Source: VAZQ01 sp963816745 (GTDB taxonomy: Bacteria; Pseudomonadota; Alphaproteobacteria; Rhizobiales; Xanthobacteraceae). Taken from it: DNA of 64,000 bases. The stretch lies in assembly GCA_963816745.1 (NCBI GenBank), contig CAWFLQ010000013.1, forward strand, positions 372,001 through 436,000. The letters run 5' to 3'. The notes under the pieces were generated by a model. That model was not told the origin of the DNA, searched no databases, and was given only the letters and a program-made list of their open reading frames with translations. The translations under genes and the position numbers were made by a program. Below are positions 20,950 to 32,227 of this stretch, in pieces (the stretch's first letter is position 1; each line of letters begins with the position of its first letter).

Positions 20950-22084
20950 ATGAAGAAACGGATATTGGTGCTGGGGGCAGCTGCGCTGCTTGCGGCGGCA
21001 GGCATCATCGCGGCGACGCGAGGCGGCTGGTGGTCCGGCGGCGCCGTCGCGCAGGCCCCGGCGGGTGGGCCGCGCGCGGTCTCGGTCGAGGTCGCCAACG
21101 CGGTGAAGAAAGCCGTGCCGGTGCGCCTCGAGGCGCTCGGCACCGTGACGCCGATCAGCGAGCGTCGCGGTCAAGACGCGCCTCGACAGCGAGATCACCG
21201 AGGTCCATTTCAGCGACGGCGCCAAGGTCAAGCAGGGCGATCTGCTGTTCACGCTCGACAGCCGGCGATCGAGGCCCAGATCAAGCGCGTCGAAGCCGTC
21301 ATCGCCGGCGCGCAGGCGCAGCTCGAGCAGGCCGAGCGCGACGTGCAGCGCTACACCGAGCTCGTCGCCAAGAACGCGACCACCATGGTCACGCTCAACA
21401 ACGCGCAGACCCAGGTCAACATGTCGCGCGCGATCGCTGAATCGAACAGCGCCACGCTGGAAAATCTCAAGGTCCAGCTCGACTACACGAAGATCCGCGC
21501 GCCGATCACGGGTCGCATCAGCGCGGCAAACGTGAAGGTCGGCAATTTCGTGCGGCCGAGCCGATACCGGACCGCTCGCGACCATCATCCAGATGGCGCC
21601 GGTCTACGTGACCTTCACGGTGCCGCAGCGCACGCTGCCGGAGCTGCGCCAGGCGCATGCCACCGAGACCGCGACGATCGAGGCGGTCATTCCGGGCGAC
21701 ACCAAGCACGCGCGCGGCCAGGTCACGATGATCGAGAATACGGTCGATGCCGCGACCGGCACGGTCGCGGTCCGCGCGACCATGCCGAACACGGACGAGT
21801 TGCTGTGGCCCGGAACGCTGGTGACCGCGCAATTGACGTTCCGCGACGAGGAGGCCGTCACCGTTCCGTCCGCCGCGATCCAGGTCAGCCAGACCGGAAC
21901 CTTCGTCTTCGTCGTGAAGGACAACGTCGCCACGGTTCGGCCGGTCAAGGTGGCGCGCACCTTCGGGCACGAAACCGTCCTCGAGAGCGGCCTCGAAGGC
22001 GGCGAGACCGTCGTGACCGACGGCCAACTGCTGCTGACCAACGGGACGCGGGTGGCGCCGCGCGAGCGGAAGGCCGGGTCCTGA
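20950..22084 (+). CDS. RND efflux membrane-fusion (periplasmic adaptor) protein
   Basis: The adaptor links an inner-membrane RND pump with TolC. An N-terminal membrane anchor or signal (LVLGAAALLAAAGIIAA) is followed by the lipoyl half-motif VKTRLDSEITEVHFSDGA, the coiled-coil hairpin (AQAQLEQAERDVQRYTELVA), the second lipoyl half DYTKIRAPITGRISAANVK, and beta-barrel strands ending GGETVVTDGQLLLTNGTRV. The sequence fits the MdtA type. Three indels are seen: insertion near 21165, loss of a G near 21270 and insertion near 21560. The start is ATG 20950 (MKKRILVL) or ATG 20944. It lies one base before the permease, which indicates translational coupling. Confidence 0.9.
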
Positions 22085-22085
22085 C

Positions 22086-25000
22086 ATGAGTCTTTCCGAA
22101 CTCTGCATCCGCCGCCCGGTTCTGACCACGCTGATCACCGCGACGTTCATCGTATTCGGCGTGTTCGCCTACCGGCTGCTGTCGGTCTCGGCGCTGCCGG
22201 CGGTCGACTTCCCGACCATCGAGATCACGCGCAACGCTGCCCGGCGCCAGCGCCGAGACCATGGCGGCGTCGGTCGCCTCGCCGATCGAGCGGCAAATGT
22301 CGACCATCTCCGGCATCACCTCGATGACGTCGTCGTCCTCGCTCGGCACGACGCGCATCACCATCCAGTTCGATCTCAATCGCAACATCGACGGCGCCGC
22401 GCTCGACGTGCAGACCGCGCTGACGGTCGCGCAGCGCCGGCTGCCGATCGAGATGACGACGCCGCCGAGCTTCCGCAAGGTCAATCCGGGCGACTTTCCG
22501 GTCCTGTTCATCAGCCAACATCTCGCAGACGCTGCCGCTGTCGACCGTGCACGAATACGCCGAGACCGTGCTGGCGCAGCAGATTTCGCAACTGCCGGGC
22601 GTCGCCCAGGTCGAGGTCTACGGCTCGCAGAAATTCGCGATCCGCGTCCAGGTCGATCCGGTGGCCGCCGCGGCGCGCAACATCTCGCTCGACGACATCC
22701 GTACCGCCGTCAACGCAAGACCAATTCCAACGTCCCGGTCGGCACGCTCACCGGCCCCGCCAGAACGTCACCCTGCCGGCCTCCGGACAGCTCGAGAAGG
22801 CGGCCGACTACCGCAACGTCGTCGTCGCCTGGCGCAACGGCGCCCCGGTCAAGCTCAACGAGATCGCCGCGTCATCGACAGCGTCGAGAACAACAAGATC
22901 GCGAGCTGGTTCAACGGCCAACCGCTCGATCGTGCTCGGCATCCAGCGCCAGCCCGACGCCAACACGGTCGCGGTGGTCGATGCCGTCCGCGCCAAGCTG
23001 CCGTCGCTGCGCGCGCAGGTGCCGGCCTCGATCCAGCTCGAAGTCCTCGAACGACCGCTCGATCTCGGTGCGCCAGTCGGTGGTCGACGTGCAGGAGACG
23101 CTGCTGATCGCCATCGCGCTCGTCGTGCTGGTGATCTTCCTGTTCCTGCGCTCGGTCGTCGGCGACCGCTCATTCCGGCGCTGGCGGTGCCGGTCTCGCT
23201 GATCGGCACCTGCGCGGCGATGTACGCGTTCGGCTTCTCGATCAACAACATGACGCTGCTGGCGCTGACGCTGTCGGTCGGCTTCGTGGTCGACGACGCC
23301 ATCGTCATGCTCGAGAACATCGTGCGCCACATCGAGGGCGGGATGCGGCCGTTCGAGGCGGCGCTCAAGGGCGCGCGGGAGATCGGCTTCACCATCATCT
23401 CGATCACATTCTCGCTGATCGCGGTGTTCATCCCGGTGCTGCTGATGGGCGGCATGGTCGGCCGCGTCTTCCGCGAGTTCGCGGTGACGATCTCGGTCGC
23501 CATCATCATCTCCGGCTTCGTCTCGCTGACGCTGACGCCGATGCTGTGCGCGCGCGTGCTGCGCGCCCATCACGAGGGCGAGAAGCAGAACATCGTGCTG
23601 CGCGCGTTCGAGGCGATGTTCAAGAGCTGGCTGCGCGCCTACGAATGGACGCTCGACAAGGTGATCGCCTACAAGGCCGTGATGCTGGCGGTCACGTTCG
23701 CCACGCATCGTCGGCACGGTCTGGCTCTACATCGTCATCCCGAAGGGCTTCTTCCCGAGCGAGGATACCGGCTTCATCGCCGCCACCACCGAGGCGGCGA
23801 CCGACATCTCGTTCCAGGCCATGGTCGAGCGTGCAGCGCAAGGTCGCCGAGATCATCCGCGCGGACAACGGCGGTCGACTACATCAATTCGACGGTCGGC
23901 GTCGGCGGTCCCAATCCGACCACCAACTACGGCCGCATCTTCATCGCGCTCAAGCCGCGGAACGAGCGCGAGCCGGCGCGCGGTCGTGATCCAGCGCTTG
24001 CGGCAGAAAACCGCCGCCGTGCCCGGCATGCAGACGTTCTTCCAGACCGTGCAGAACATCAATATCGGCGGGCGCATCACCAAGGGCGAGTACCAGTACA
24101 CGCTGCAGATCGAGCGACACCGAGACGCTCTATCGGCATCGCGCCGGAGATGCGCGACAAGATCGCCAAGGTCGAGGGGCTGCGCGACGTCGACCACCGA
24201 CCTCTACATCAAGCAACCCGCAGATGACGATCGAGATCGACCGCGAGAAGGCGGCGGTCTACGGCATCACCATCGATCAGGTCCGCCAGGAGCTGTTCAA
24301 CGCCTTCGGCTCGCGCCAGGTGGCGACGATCTACACGCCGTCGAACGACTATCAGGTGATCCTGGAGAGCAAGCCGGAATTCCAGACCGATCCATCCGCG
24401 CTGTCGCGCTCTTCGTCTGAAGACCGCGTGAGCGGCCAGACGGTGCCGCTCGAGGCGGTGACGCGGCTGGTGCCGACCGTCGGTCCGCTGCAGGTCAACC
24501 ACCAGGGCCAACAGCCGTCGGTGACGATCTCGTTCAATCTCGCGCCCGGCTACTCGCTCGGGCAGGCGGTCGACGCGATCCAGCAGATCGAGCGCGAGTC
24601 GCGTCTGCCGGCGACCGTCGTCACCGGCTTCCAGGGCACCGCGCAGGTGTTCCAGGAGTCGCTGAAAGGGCAGGGCATCCTGGTGCTGGCGGCGATCTTC
24701 GCCGCCTATGTGGTGCTCGGCATCCTCTACGAGAGCTTCATCCACCCGATCACGATCATCTCCGGCCTGCCGTCGGCCGGCATCGGCGCGCTGCTCACGC
24801 TGATGGCGTTCAAGATGGACCTCTCGGTCATCGCCATGATCGGCATCGTGATGCTGGTCGGCATCGTGAAGAAGAACGCGATCATGATGATCGACTTCGC
24901 GATCGAGCGCCGGCGCGTCGGGCTCTCGGCCGAGGCGGCGATCCGCGAGGCCGCGCTGCTGCGCTTCCGGCCGATCATGATGACGACGTTCGCGGCGATC

Positions 25001-25234
25001 TTCGGCACGCTGCCGATCGCGCTCGGCACCGGCGCCGGCGCCGAGCTGCGCCAGCCGCTCGGCGTCGCGGTGGTCGGCGGGCTCGTGCTGTCGCAGCTGC
25101 TGACGCTCTACATCACGCCGGTCGTCTACATCTATCTCGACCGCATCGACCGCATGCTCAAGCGCCGGCTCGAGCCGCAGCTCGAGGAGGTGCCGGAGCA
25201 TGCCGAGCGGCCGACCGTCGTGGCGGCGGAGTGA
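22086..25234 (+). CDS. RND efflux permease, MdtB/MdtC type
   Basis: This inner-membrane proton-driven multidrug pump spans about 1,045 residues once corrected. The start MSLSELCIRRPVLTTLITAT gives TM1. Diagnostic pieces are VDFPTIEI, SPIERQMSTISGITSMTSSS, the TM4 segment LSVGFVVDDAIVMLENIVRH with the proton-relay Asp pair, ISVAIIISGFVSLTLTPMLC, and the second half LVGIVKKNAIMMIDFAIE and QPLGVAVVGGLVLSQLLTLY. At least ten frameshifts lie between 22235 and 24225; the last 1,000 bp are clean. Only one permease follows the adaptor, so it may work as a homotrimer. No local TetR or two-component regulator is seen. Confidence 0.92.
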
Positions 25235-25321
25235 CGTCGGCGTAACAACGATTGCCGGCTCAACGGCGGCACGGCATTTGCTTCGTTCCGACTGTCGACT
25301 TTACCGATCGAGGAGCGATCC

Positions 25322-26301
25322 ATGTGCAACGCTTTGCGCGTCGTCCTGGTCTTTCTGCTCGCCTCGTGCGGCGGCGCGGCCGCGGAGAATTGGCCGACCA
25401 AGCCGATCCGCGCTGTCATCCCGTTCGGGGCCGGCAGCGCGACCGACATCGTTCCGCGCATCGTGTTCGATCCGCTGTCCGCGCAACTCGGCCAGCCGAT
25501 CGTGGTCGAGAACCGGGGCGGCGCCGGCGGCACGCATCGGCGCCGCCGCGGTCGCCAAGGCCGAGCCCGGACGGCTATACGCTGCTCGCGCACCTCGTCC
25601 GCGCATACCATCACGCCGGTCGATCTATGCGAGCCTGCCCTACGATCCGGCAGCCGACTTTGCCGCGGTCGATTCCGATCGGCAACGTCGCCAACGTGCT
25701 GATCATCTCGCCGTCGAAGGGCATCAAGACGATCCAGGACTTCGTCGCCGCCGCCAAGGCCAAGCCTGGCTCGTTCAACTTCGCGTCGGTCGGCGTCGGC
25801 TCAGCCGCGCATCTGAGCGCCGAGCGACTTCCGCCTGAGCGCCGGCTACGAGGCGGTGCACATTCCGTTCAAAGGCGGTCCCGAGGCGCTGACCGAGGTC
25901 ATCGCCGGGCGCGTCGAACTACTATTTCTGCCCGATCACCACGGCGCTGCCGCATATTCGCGAGGGCAAGCTGCTCGCGCTCGTCGGTCAACGAGCCCGA
26001 AGCGGTCGGCCGCGCTGCCGGACGTTCCGACCGCGCTCGAGGCCGGCTATCGGGACGCCGACTTCCCGATCTGGATCGGCATGCTCGTCCCCGCGAAAAC
26101 GCCGCCGGGATCGTCATCGGCAAGCTCCACGCTGAAACGCGAGAAAGCAATGCGGATACCGTCAACTCGGCGAAAAGCTCGCGGAAAGCTCGGCGTCGAG
26201 CCGATGCAGCATGACGTCCGGCCGAGTTCGACGCGCGGGTGAAGAAAGAGATCGAGGTGAATGGCGCCCTGGCCAAGGCGGCGGGGATCAAGCCGAATTA
26301 G
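25322..26301 (+). CDS. Tripartite tricarboxylate transporter receptor, Bug/TctC family
   Basis: This is a periplasmic solute receptor. A signal peptide (VVLVFLLASCGGAAAE, which may be a lipoprotein signal with Cys in a poor lipobox) is followed by NWPTKPIRAVIPFGAGSATD, the family ligand-loop signature, then QPIVVENRGGAGG, YDPAADFAAV, KAKPGSFNFASVGVGSAAHL and HIPFKGGPEALTEVIAGRV. It ends AKAAGIKPN at 26301. About six indels fragment the coding frame. A good Shine-Dalgarno (GAGGAG) precedes ATG 25322. No TctA or TctB lies beside it, so it is an orphan receptor, possibly serving the permease at 55.6-57.6 kb; the ligand is unknown. Confidence 0.88.
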
Positions 26302-26336
26302 GAGGACCGGGCGTCCGTCCCGTCCTTGTGTGCCCG

Positions 26337-26682
26337 CTACATCGAGAAGCTGGTGCCGCAGCCGCAGGACGCCTTCGCCTGCGGGTTGTTGATGCGGAAC
26401 GAGGCGCCGATCAGGTCGTCGACGAAATCGATCTCGGAGCCGGCGAGATAGCCGAGCGAGACCGGATCGATCAGCACCGTCGGCGCCGTCGCGCGTGATC
26501 GACGACGTCGTCGTCGGCCTGCGTCGCGCTCCATGTCGAACTTGTACTGGAAGCCGGAGCAGCCGCCGCCCTCGACGCTGACGCGCAGCATGGTGCCCGG
26601 CGGCTCGCGGCGCAAAATCTCGCCGATCTGCCGCGCCGCCCGCTCCGTGACCGTGATTTCGGTGGTCTGCAGCGTTGTCCAT
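26337..26682 (-). CDS. erpA: Iron-sulfur cluster insertion protein, HesB/IscA/ErpA family
   Basis: This A-type carrier delivers Fe-S clusters to apoproteins. Residues ITVTERAARQIGEILRREP, TMLRVSVEGGGCSGFQYKF and the C-terminal CGCGTSFSM provide the three conserved cysteines. Two compensating indels around 26500-26525 scramble a short loop (expected near DDVVITRDGATVLIDPVSL). The start is uncertain: ATG 26682 or 26694 needs a one-base correction to reach the conserved frame. The divergent dgt gene starts about 100 bp away, the usual order in this bacterial group, so both share an upstream region. Confidence 0.88.
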
Positions 26683-26790
26683 CCGCAGACGCATGATTGC
26701 CAGCGGCCTATACCGATAGTTAAGTGCGCCGCCTTGCCTCGGTCAATGAGGCTCTGGTCGATCTGGCGGTCAGGCATAACGGTTGCAGGC

Positions 26791-28015
26791 ATGGCGGTCG
26801 AAGCGGCGCTGGCGCGCGCCTCCTATGCGTCCGACCCGGCGCAGGAGCCGCGGCCGGCTGCACCCGGAGCCGCCGAGCGCCGACCCGCAACGCTTTCCGC
26901 CGCGATTGCGACCGCATCATCCATTCGACCGCCTTCCGCCGGCTGGCCCACAAGACCCAGGTCTTCGTCTTCCACGAGGGCGACCATTTCCGCACCCGGC
27001 TGACCCACACGCTGGAAGTCGCGCAGATCGCCCGCTCGCTCGCCCGCGCGCTCGGGCTCGACGAGGACCTGGCCGAGGCGCTGGCGCTCGCCCACGATCT
27101 CGGCCATCCGCCGTTCGGCCATGCCGGCGAGCGCGCGCTCGATCGCTGCCTCGCCGGCTGCCGGCGGCTTCGACCACAACGCCCAGACGCTGCGGGTCGT
27201 CACCGCGCTGGAGCGGCGCTACGCCGCCTTCGACGGGCTCAATCTCACCTGGGAGACGCTCGAAGGCCTGGTCAAGCACAACGGCCCGCTCGACCGATCG
27301 CGACGGCAGCCCGATCGGGCGCTATCGCGAGCGCGGCGTGCCGCAGGCGATCCTGCGACTATGGCGCGAGCGCAGGACCTCGAGCTGTGGAGCTTCGCCA
27401 GCGCCGAGGCGCAGGTCGCCGCGATCGCCGACGACATCGCCTATGACGCCCACGACATCGACGACGGCCTGCGCGCCGAGCTGTTCGCGCTCGACGATCT
27501 CGCGGACGTCGCCGCTCCTCCGCGACATCCTGCGCGACATTCGCGCCGAGCATCGCGGCCTCGATGCCGGCCGCGCCGGCGCACGAGCTGGTGCGCCGCT
27601 GATCATCACGCAGATGATCGAGGACGTGATCGCGCGAGACCGGCGACGCGCCTGCGCGCGCTGGCGCCGCGCTCGGCCGACGACGTGCGCGCACGCCGAG
27701 CGCCCCGGTCGGCGCCTTCTCGCCGGCGATGGCGGAGGCCGACCGCGCCATCAAGGGCTTTCTCTATCCGCGCATGTACCGCCATCCGCGCGTCATGCGC
27801 ATCATGGGCGAGGCCGAGACGCGTGGTGCTGCGACCTGTTCGCGCGCTATGCCGAGCATCCGGACGACCTGCCGGCGGACTGGTCGCACGGCGTCGAGGC
27901 CGGCGACGACGCAGGCCGGCTGCGCCGGATCGCCGATTTCATCGCCGGCATGACCGACCGCTACGCGCTGATCGAGCACGCGCGGCTTTTCGGCTCGACG
28001 CCGGAGCTGCGGTAA
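26791..28015 (+). CDS. dgt: Deoxyguanosinetriphosphate triphosphohydrolase-like protein
   Basis: This is an HD-domain dNTPase that splits dNTPs to nucleoside and triphosphate. The N-terminus carries DCDRIIHSTAFRRLAHKTQV and HFRTRLTHTLEVAQIARSLA (first metal His), followed by ALAHDLGHPPFGHAGERAL (the HD pair), GGFDHNAQTLRVV, and AIADDIAYDAHDIDDGLRA (distal Asp). The end is MTDRYALIEHARLFGS. Corrected length is about 400 residues, as in alphaproteobacterial dgt. Eight or more indels scatter through it, densest between 27500 and 27830. Its last 77 bp overlap the convergent EAL gene. Confidence 0.92.
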
Positions 28016-29968
28016 GTGCTGCGGCCGCTTTCCGTCCGGCTTGCGGCCGGAACATCGACGCAAGCTCCTCGACGCGTCGCGGCGGGCTGAACAGAAAGCC
28101 CTGCATCTCGCTGCAGCCGAGCGCCTTGACCTGTTGCATCTGCTGCTTGGTCTCGACGCCCTCGGCGGTCGTCGCGATGCCGAGATTCTTGGCGAGCCCC
28201 GCGATCGCGAGCACGATGGCGACGGAATCGTCGCCGTCGGCAAGCCCGCTGATGAAGCAACGGTCGATCTTGATCTTGTCGAACGGGAAGCTGCGCAGGT
28301 AGCTCAGCGACGAATATCCGGTGCCGAAATCGTCCATGCGAGATGCTGCACGCCGAGCTCGCGCAGCCGGTGCAGCGTGGCCAAGGTCGCCTCGGTGTTC
28401 CGCATCAGCACGGATTCGGTGATCTCGAGCTCGAGCCGTCGCGCCGGCAGGCCGGCGGCGGCGAGCGCGCCGACCACGATCGCGCACGAGGTTCTCGTTC
28501 ATGACCTGGATCGGCGAGAGGTTGACGGCGACCTTGATGTCGTCCGGCCAGCAGCGCGGCCTCGGCGCAGGCGGTCCGCAGCACCCATTCGCCGAGCGGC
28601 ACGATCAGGCCGATCTCCTCGGCCACCGGGATGAACTCGACCGGCGAGACCACGCCGCGCTCGGGGTGGCGCCAGCGCAACAGGGCCTCGCAGCAGGTCA
28701 CCCGGTGGTCGCGCAAGCCGACGAGCGGCTGATAGTAGCAGCTCGAACTCGCTCGTGTGCGAGCGCCTGCCGCAGCGCGAGCTTCGAGCTCGCGGCGCGC
28801 CTTCATGCGGGCATCCATGGCCGGCTCGAAGAAGCGATAGGTGCCGCGTCCGTCAGCCTTGGCGCCGTAGAGCGCCATGTCGGCAGTTCTTCAGGAGCTC
28901 GTCCGGGGTCGGTTCCGTCGCCCGGCGCGACCGCGATGCCGATGCTGGTATCGACCGTCACCGCATGATCCGTGAGTTCGATAGGGCGCGCGAACCGCGT
29001 CGCAGAGGCGGCGCGCGAGCAGCGCGGCATCTGCGGGCTGCTCCAGGCGGGTCTGGATGATCGCGAACTCGTCGCCACCGACGCGCGCCACCGTGTCCGA
29101 TTCGCGCAGGCAGCCGCTGCAGCCGTTCGGCAACGAGCCTTGAGCACCTCGTCGCCGCCGCGATCGGCCGAGCGTGTCGTTGACGCTTTTGAAGTGGTCG
29201 AGACCGAGGTAGAGCAGGGCCAAGCTGCTCGCCGCGTTGCACGTCGGTGAGCGCCCGCGCCAATCGCTCCCGCAACGAAACGCGGTTGGGCAGGTCGGTC
29301 AGGGCATCGTGGCGGGTCATGTGGGCGATCTGCATTTCCGCCCGCCGCCGCTCGGTGATGTCCTCGTGGGTCGACACCCAGCCGCCACCGGGTATCGGAT
29401 GGTTCAAGACGGAGATCGTGCGGCCATCGGGCAATTCGAGGAGCTGGCTGACGCTCTTGCCTTGCGCGATCTCCTTGGTGAGCTTCTCGATGTAGTCATC
29501 GGGATCGCCGGGGTACGTGCCGTTCTGCTTGCGGCGGTTGAGCAACTCCCGAATGGTTTTTCCGGGCTGAACGAATTGCGACGGCAAGCCGTACATGTCG
29601 TTGTAATGGTGGTTGCAGACCATGAGCCGGCCCGATGCGTCGAACATCAGGAGGGCTTGCGACATGTGGTTGATGGCGGCGTCGAAGCGCAAGTTCTGGG
29701 TTTTCAGCTCCGCTTCCCGCTCGCGCAATTCGCGCGTGCGCTCCTCCACCAGGCGCTCGAGCTCCCGATTGAGCTGGTCGAGCTCCTCCACCATCAGCAT
29801 CATGGAACGATCGGACTGCCGCCGATCGCGTTCGGATTGCTCGTAGGTCGCGCTGACGAGCTCGCCCAGCCGGCCGAGGTCGATCTCGCCGGATTCCGAA
29901 CGGGCCTGCACGGATTGTCTGTTGAACAGCTTGTGCACGAGGTTCATCTCGCGTTCGAAGTCGCGCAC
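27939..29968 (-). CDS. PAS-GGDEF-EAL c-di-GMP signalling protein
   Basis: The domain order is an N-terminal coiled coil (VEELDQLNRELERLVEERT), a PAS domain (DAAINHMSQALLMFDASGRL), then GGDEF (TRHDALTDLPNRVSLRERLA, the active-site loop RVGGDEFAII) and EAL (ALLRWRHPERGVVSPVEFIP, DDFGTGYSSLSYLRSFPFD, KIKIDRCFISGL). Both catalytic signatures look intact, so it may synthesise or degrade cyclic di-GMP under control of a PAS-sensed cue. No membrane segment precedes PAS, so it is probably cytoplasmic. Start is GTG 29968 (MRDFEREMNLVHKLF), because an in-frame stop lies just upstream. The 3' end is uncertain: the last frame stops at 27939, inside dgt. About six indels interrupt it. Confidence 0.85.
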
Positions 29969-30324
29969 CAGCCCGCCGGTCTGCTCCGCGGCAGTTCGTC
30001 AACCCACATGTTATGCCATCAACTTTATGTATTTTTACTTGGATCGAGGCACTACTTGCTTGTACGGATATGAACATCTGGTTATCGGCGGAATCGTCTG
30101 GTTGTCATATTCTGTGACACGATAGATCAGGCCCAGAATTCCACAGCGGGGTTTCGTTCGATACTTTGCTGACCGACGCCGAGCCTGCCCGGATACTGTC
30201 GCGGCGAGCCGGATTGCGCGATTTGCTCGCGCTGTCGAACGAAATTGTCGGCAGAGATGGCCGAGCTTTTTTGACTCGATCGGCGAATTGCGCTAGGCGC
30301 CGCATCCGACCGCCGGTGTTATCA
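29969..30324. other. Divergent intergenic region between the PAS-GGDEF-EAL gene and argS
   Basis: About 355 bp without a supported gene. The stretch 30000-30130 is clearly lower in GC than its surroundings and probably holds the two divergent promoters. I could not fix a convincing -35/-10 pair; TTGTAC and TTGTCA hexamers occur near 30059 and 30103 without good -10 partners. No tRNA, repeat or clear hairpin was seen. Confidence 0.5.
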
Positions 30325-32121
30325 ATGACTTCCCAGAACATCTTTGCCGCGATCCTCGACCGCGTCCGCGCCGCCAGTGATGCATTGGCGGCAGACGGCG
30401 TCCTGCCGCGCGGGCTCGACCAGTCCCGCATCGTGGTCGAGCCGCCGCGCGACGCCGCGCACGGCGACATGGCGACCAATGCCGCCATGGTGCTGGCCAA
30501 GGACGCCGGCCAGAAGCCGCGCGACCTGGCCGAGGCGATTGCCGCCAAGCTGCGCGCCGACGAACTGGTGGCGAAGGTCGAGGTGGCCGGTCCGGGCTTC
30601 ATCAATCTGACGCTCAAGCCCGACGCCTGGATCGACGCGCTGCGCGCGGTGCTCGAGGCCGGCGCGGACTATGGGCGCGGCGATCTCGGGCAGGGCGCCG
30701 CGGTCAACGTCGAATACGTCTCCGCCAATCCGACCGGGCCGATGCATGTCGGCCATTGCCGCGGCGCGGTGTTCGGCGATGCGCTCGCCAACCTGCTCGC
30801 CTTCGCCGGCTACAAGGTCACGCGCGAATACTACATCAACGATGCCGGCGCGCAGGTCGACGTGCTCGCGCGCTCGGCCTTTCTGCGCTACCGCGAGGCG
30901 CTCGGCGAGAACATCGGCGCCGATCCCGGAGGGCTTCTATCCCGGCGACTATCTCAAGCCGGTCGGCGAGGAGCTTGCCGCCGACTACGGCGCGACGCTG
31001 AAGGACAAGCCGGAGGCGAGTGGCTGCCGCTCGTCCGCAATCGCGCCATCGACATGATGATGGCGGAGATCCGCAACGATCTCATGTCGCTCACCGTCGT
31101 GCAGGACGTGTTCTTCTCGGAGCGCTCGCTCATCGACGGTGCGCGCGACCAGGTCGGCGAGACCATCGCCGCGCTGCGGCGGGCGGGCTACGTCTACGAG
31201 GGCCGGCTGCCGCCGCCCAAGGGCGCGCCGATCGAGGACTGGGAGGATCGCGAGCAGACGCTGTTCCGCGCCACCGACTTCGGCGACGACGTCGACCGGC
31301 CGCTGATGAAATCGGACGGCAGCTACACCTATTTCGCCTCCGACATCGCCTACCACAAGACCAAGGTCGATCGCGGCTTCTCGACCATGATCGACGTCTG
31401 GGGCGCCGACCACGGCGGCTACGTCAAGCGCATGCAGGCGGCGGTGAAGGCGGTGCGGGCGATCACCAAGGCTCCGATGGCCGAGCTCGACGTCAAGATC
31501 GTGCAGCTCGTGAAGCTCCTGCGCGGCGGCGAGCCGGTCAAAATGTCGAAGCGGGCCGGGGAGTTCGTGACGCTTGCGTGAGGTGGTGGATGAGGTCGGC
31601 ACGCGACGCCGTGCGGTTCATGATGCTCTACCGCAAGAACGACGCCGTGCTCGATTTCGACTTCGCCAAGGTGATCGAGCAGTCGCGCGACAACCCGGTG
31701 TTCTACGTCCAGTACGGCCACGCCCGCGGGCAGTCGGTGTTCCGCAACGCCCGCGAGGTCGTTCCCGACCTGCCGGCGGACACGGCGGCCCGGGCGGCGG
31801 TACTGGCTGGTGGCGCCGCTCGATCGGCTCGACGATGCCGGCGAACTGGCCTTGATGCGGCGGCTCGCGCTCTATCCGCGGCTCGTGGAAGCGGCCGCGA
31901 TGGCCCATGAGCCGCACCGGGTTGCTTTTTATCTGTATGAACTTGCTAGTGATTTCCACGCGCAGTGGAATCGAGGAAAGGATACGCCACATTTACGCTT
32001 CATTATCCAGAATGATCCACAAATGACCGTGGCCCGTCTTGCGCTGGTGCAGGGCGTGGTCACCGTTCTCGCGTCCGGGCTTGGGATGCTCGGCGTCGAG
32101 GCGCCTGAGGAGATGCGTTGA
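30325..32121 (+). CDS. argS: Arginine--tRNA ligase
   Basis: This class I synthetase charges tRNA-Arg. The Add1 domain starts MTSQNIFAAILDRVRAASD; the HIGH equivalent is SANPTGPMHVGHCRGAVFGD; the catalytic core shows DVWGADHGGYVKRMQAAVKA; the KMSKS-like loop reads KMSKRAGEFVTL; and the anticodon domain ends LGMLGVEAPEEMR. Length is about 595 residues after correction. Breaks: insertion near 30928 (before EGFYPGDYLKP), a lost G near 31012, insertions near 31575 and 31605, and changes near 31800. ATG 30325 is chosen by family N-terminus. It heads a long plus-strand run towards tatC. Confidence 0.95.
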
Positions 32122-32122
32122 T

Positions 32123-32166
32123 CTCGCTCGGTGCCGTTGGGCGCGGAATGCGACTGGCCGAGCGAG
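32123..32166. repeat. Inverted repeat after argS
   Basis: CTCGCTCGG (32123-32131) pairs with CCGAGCGAG (32158-32166), directly after the argS stop. No T tract follows, so it is not a typical intrinsic terminator; it may stabilise the mRNA end or be chance in GC-rich sequence. Confidence 0.35.
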
Positions 32167-32227
32167 GGACCAGGTCGCAGGATCGTCACGAATCCGACCG
32201 AGTGCGACGCCAGTAACCGGAAACGGG

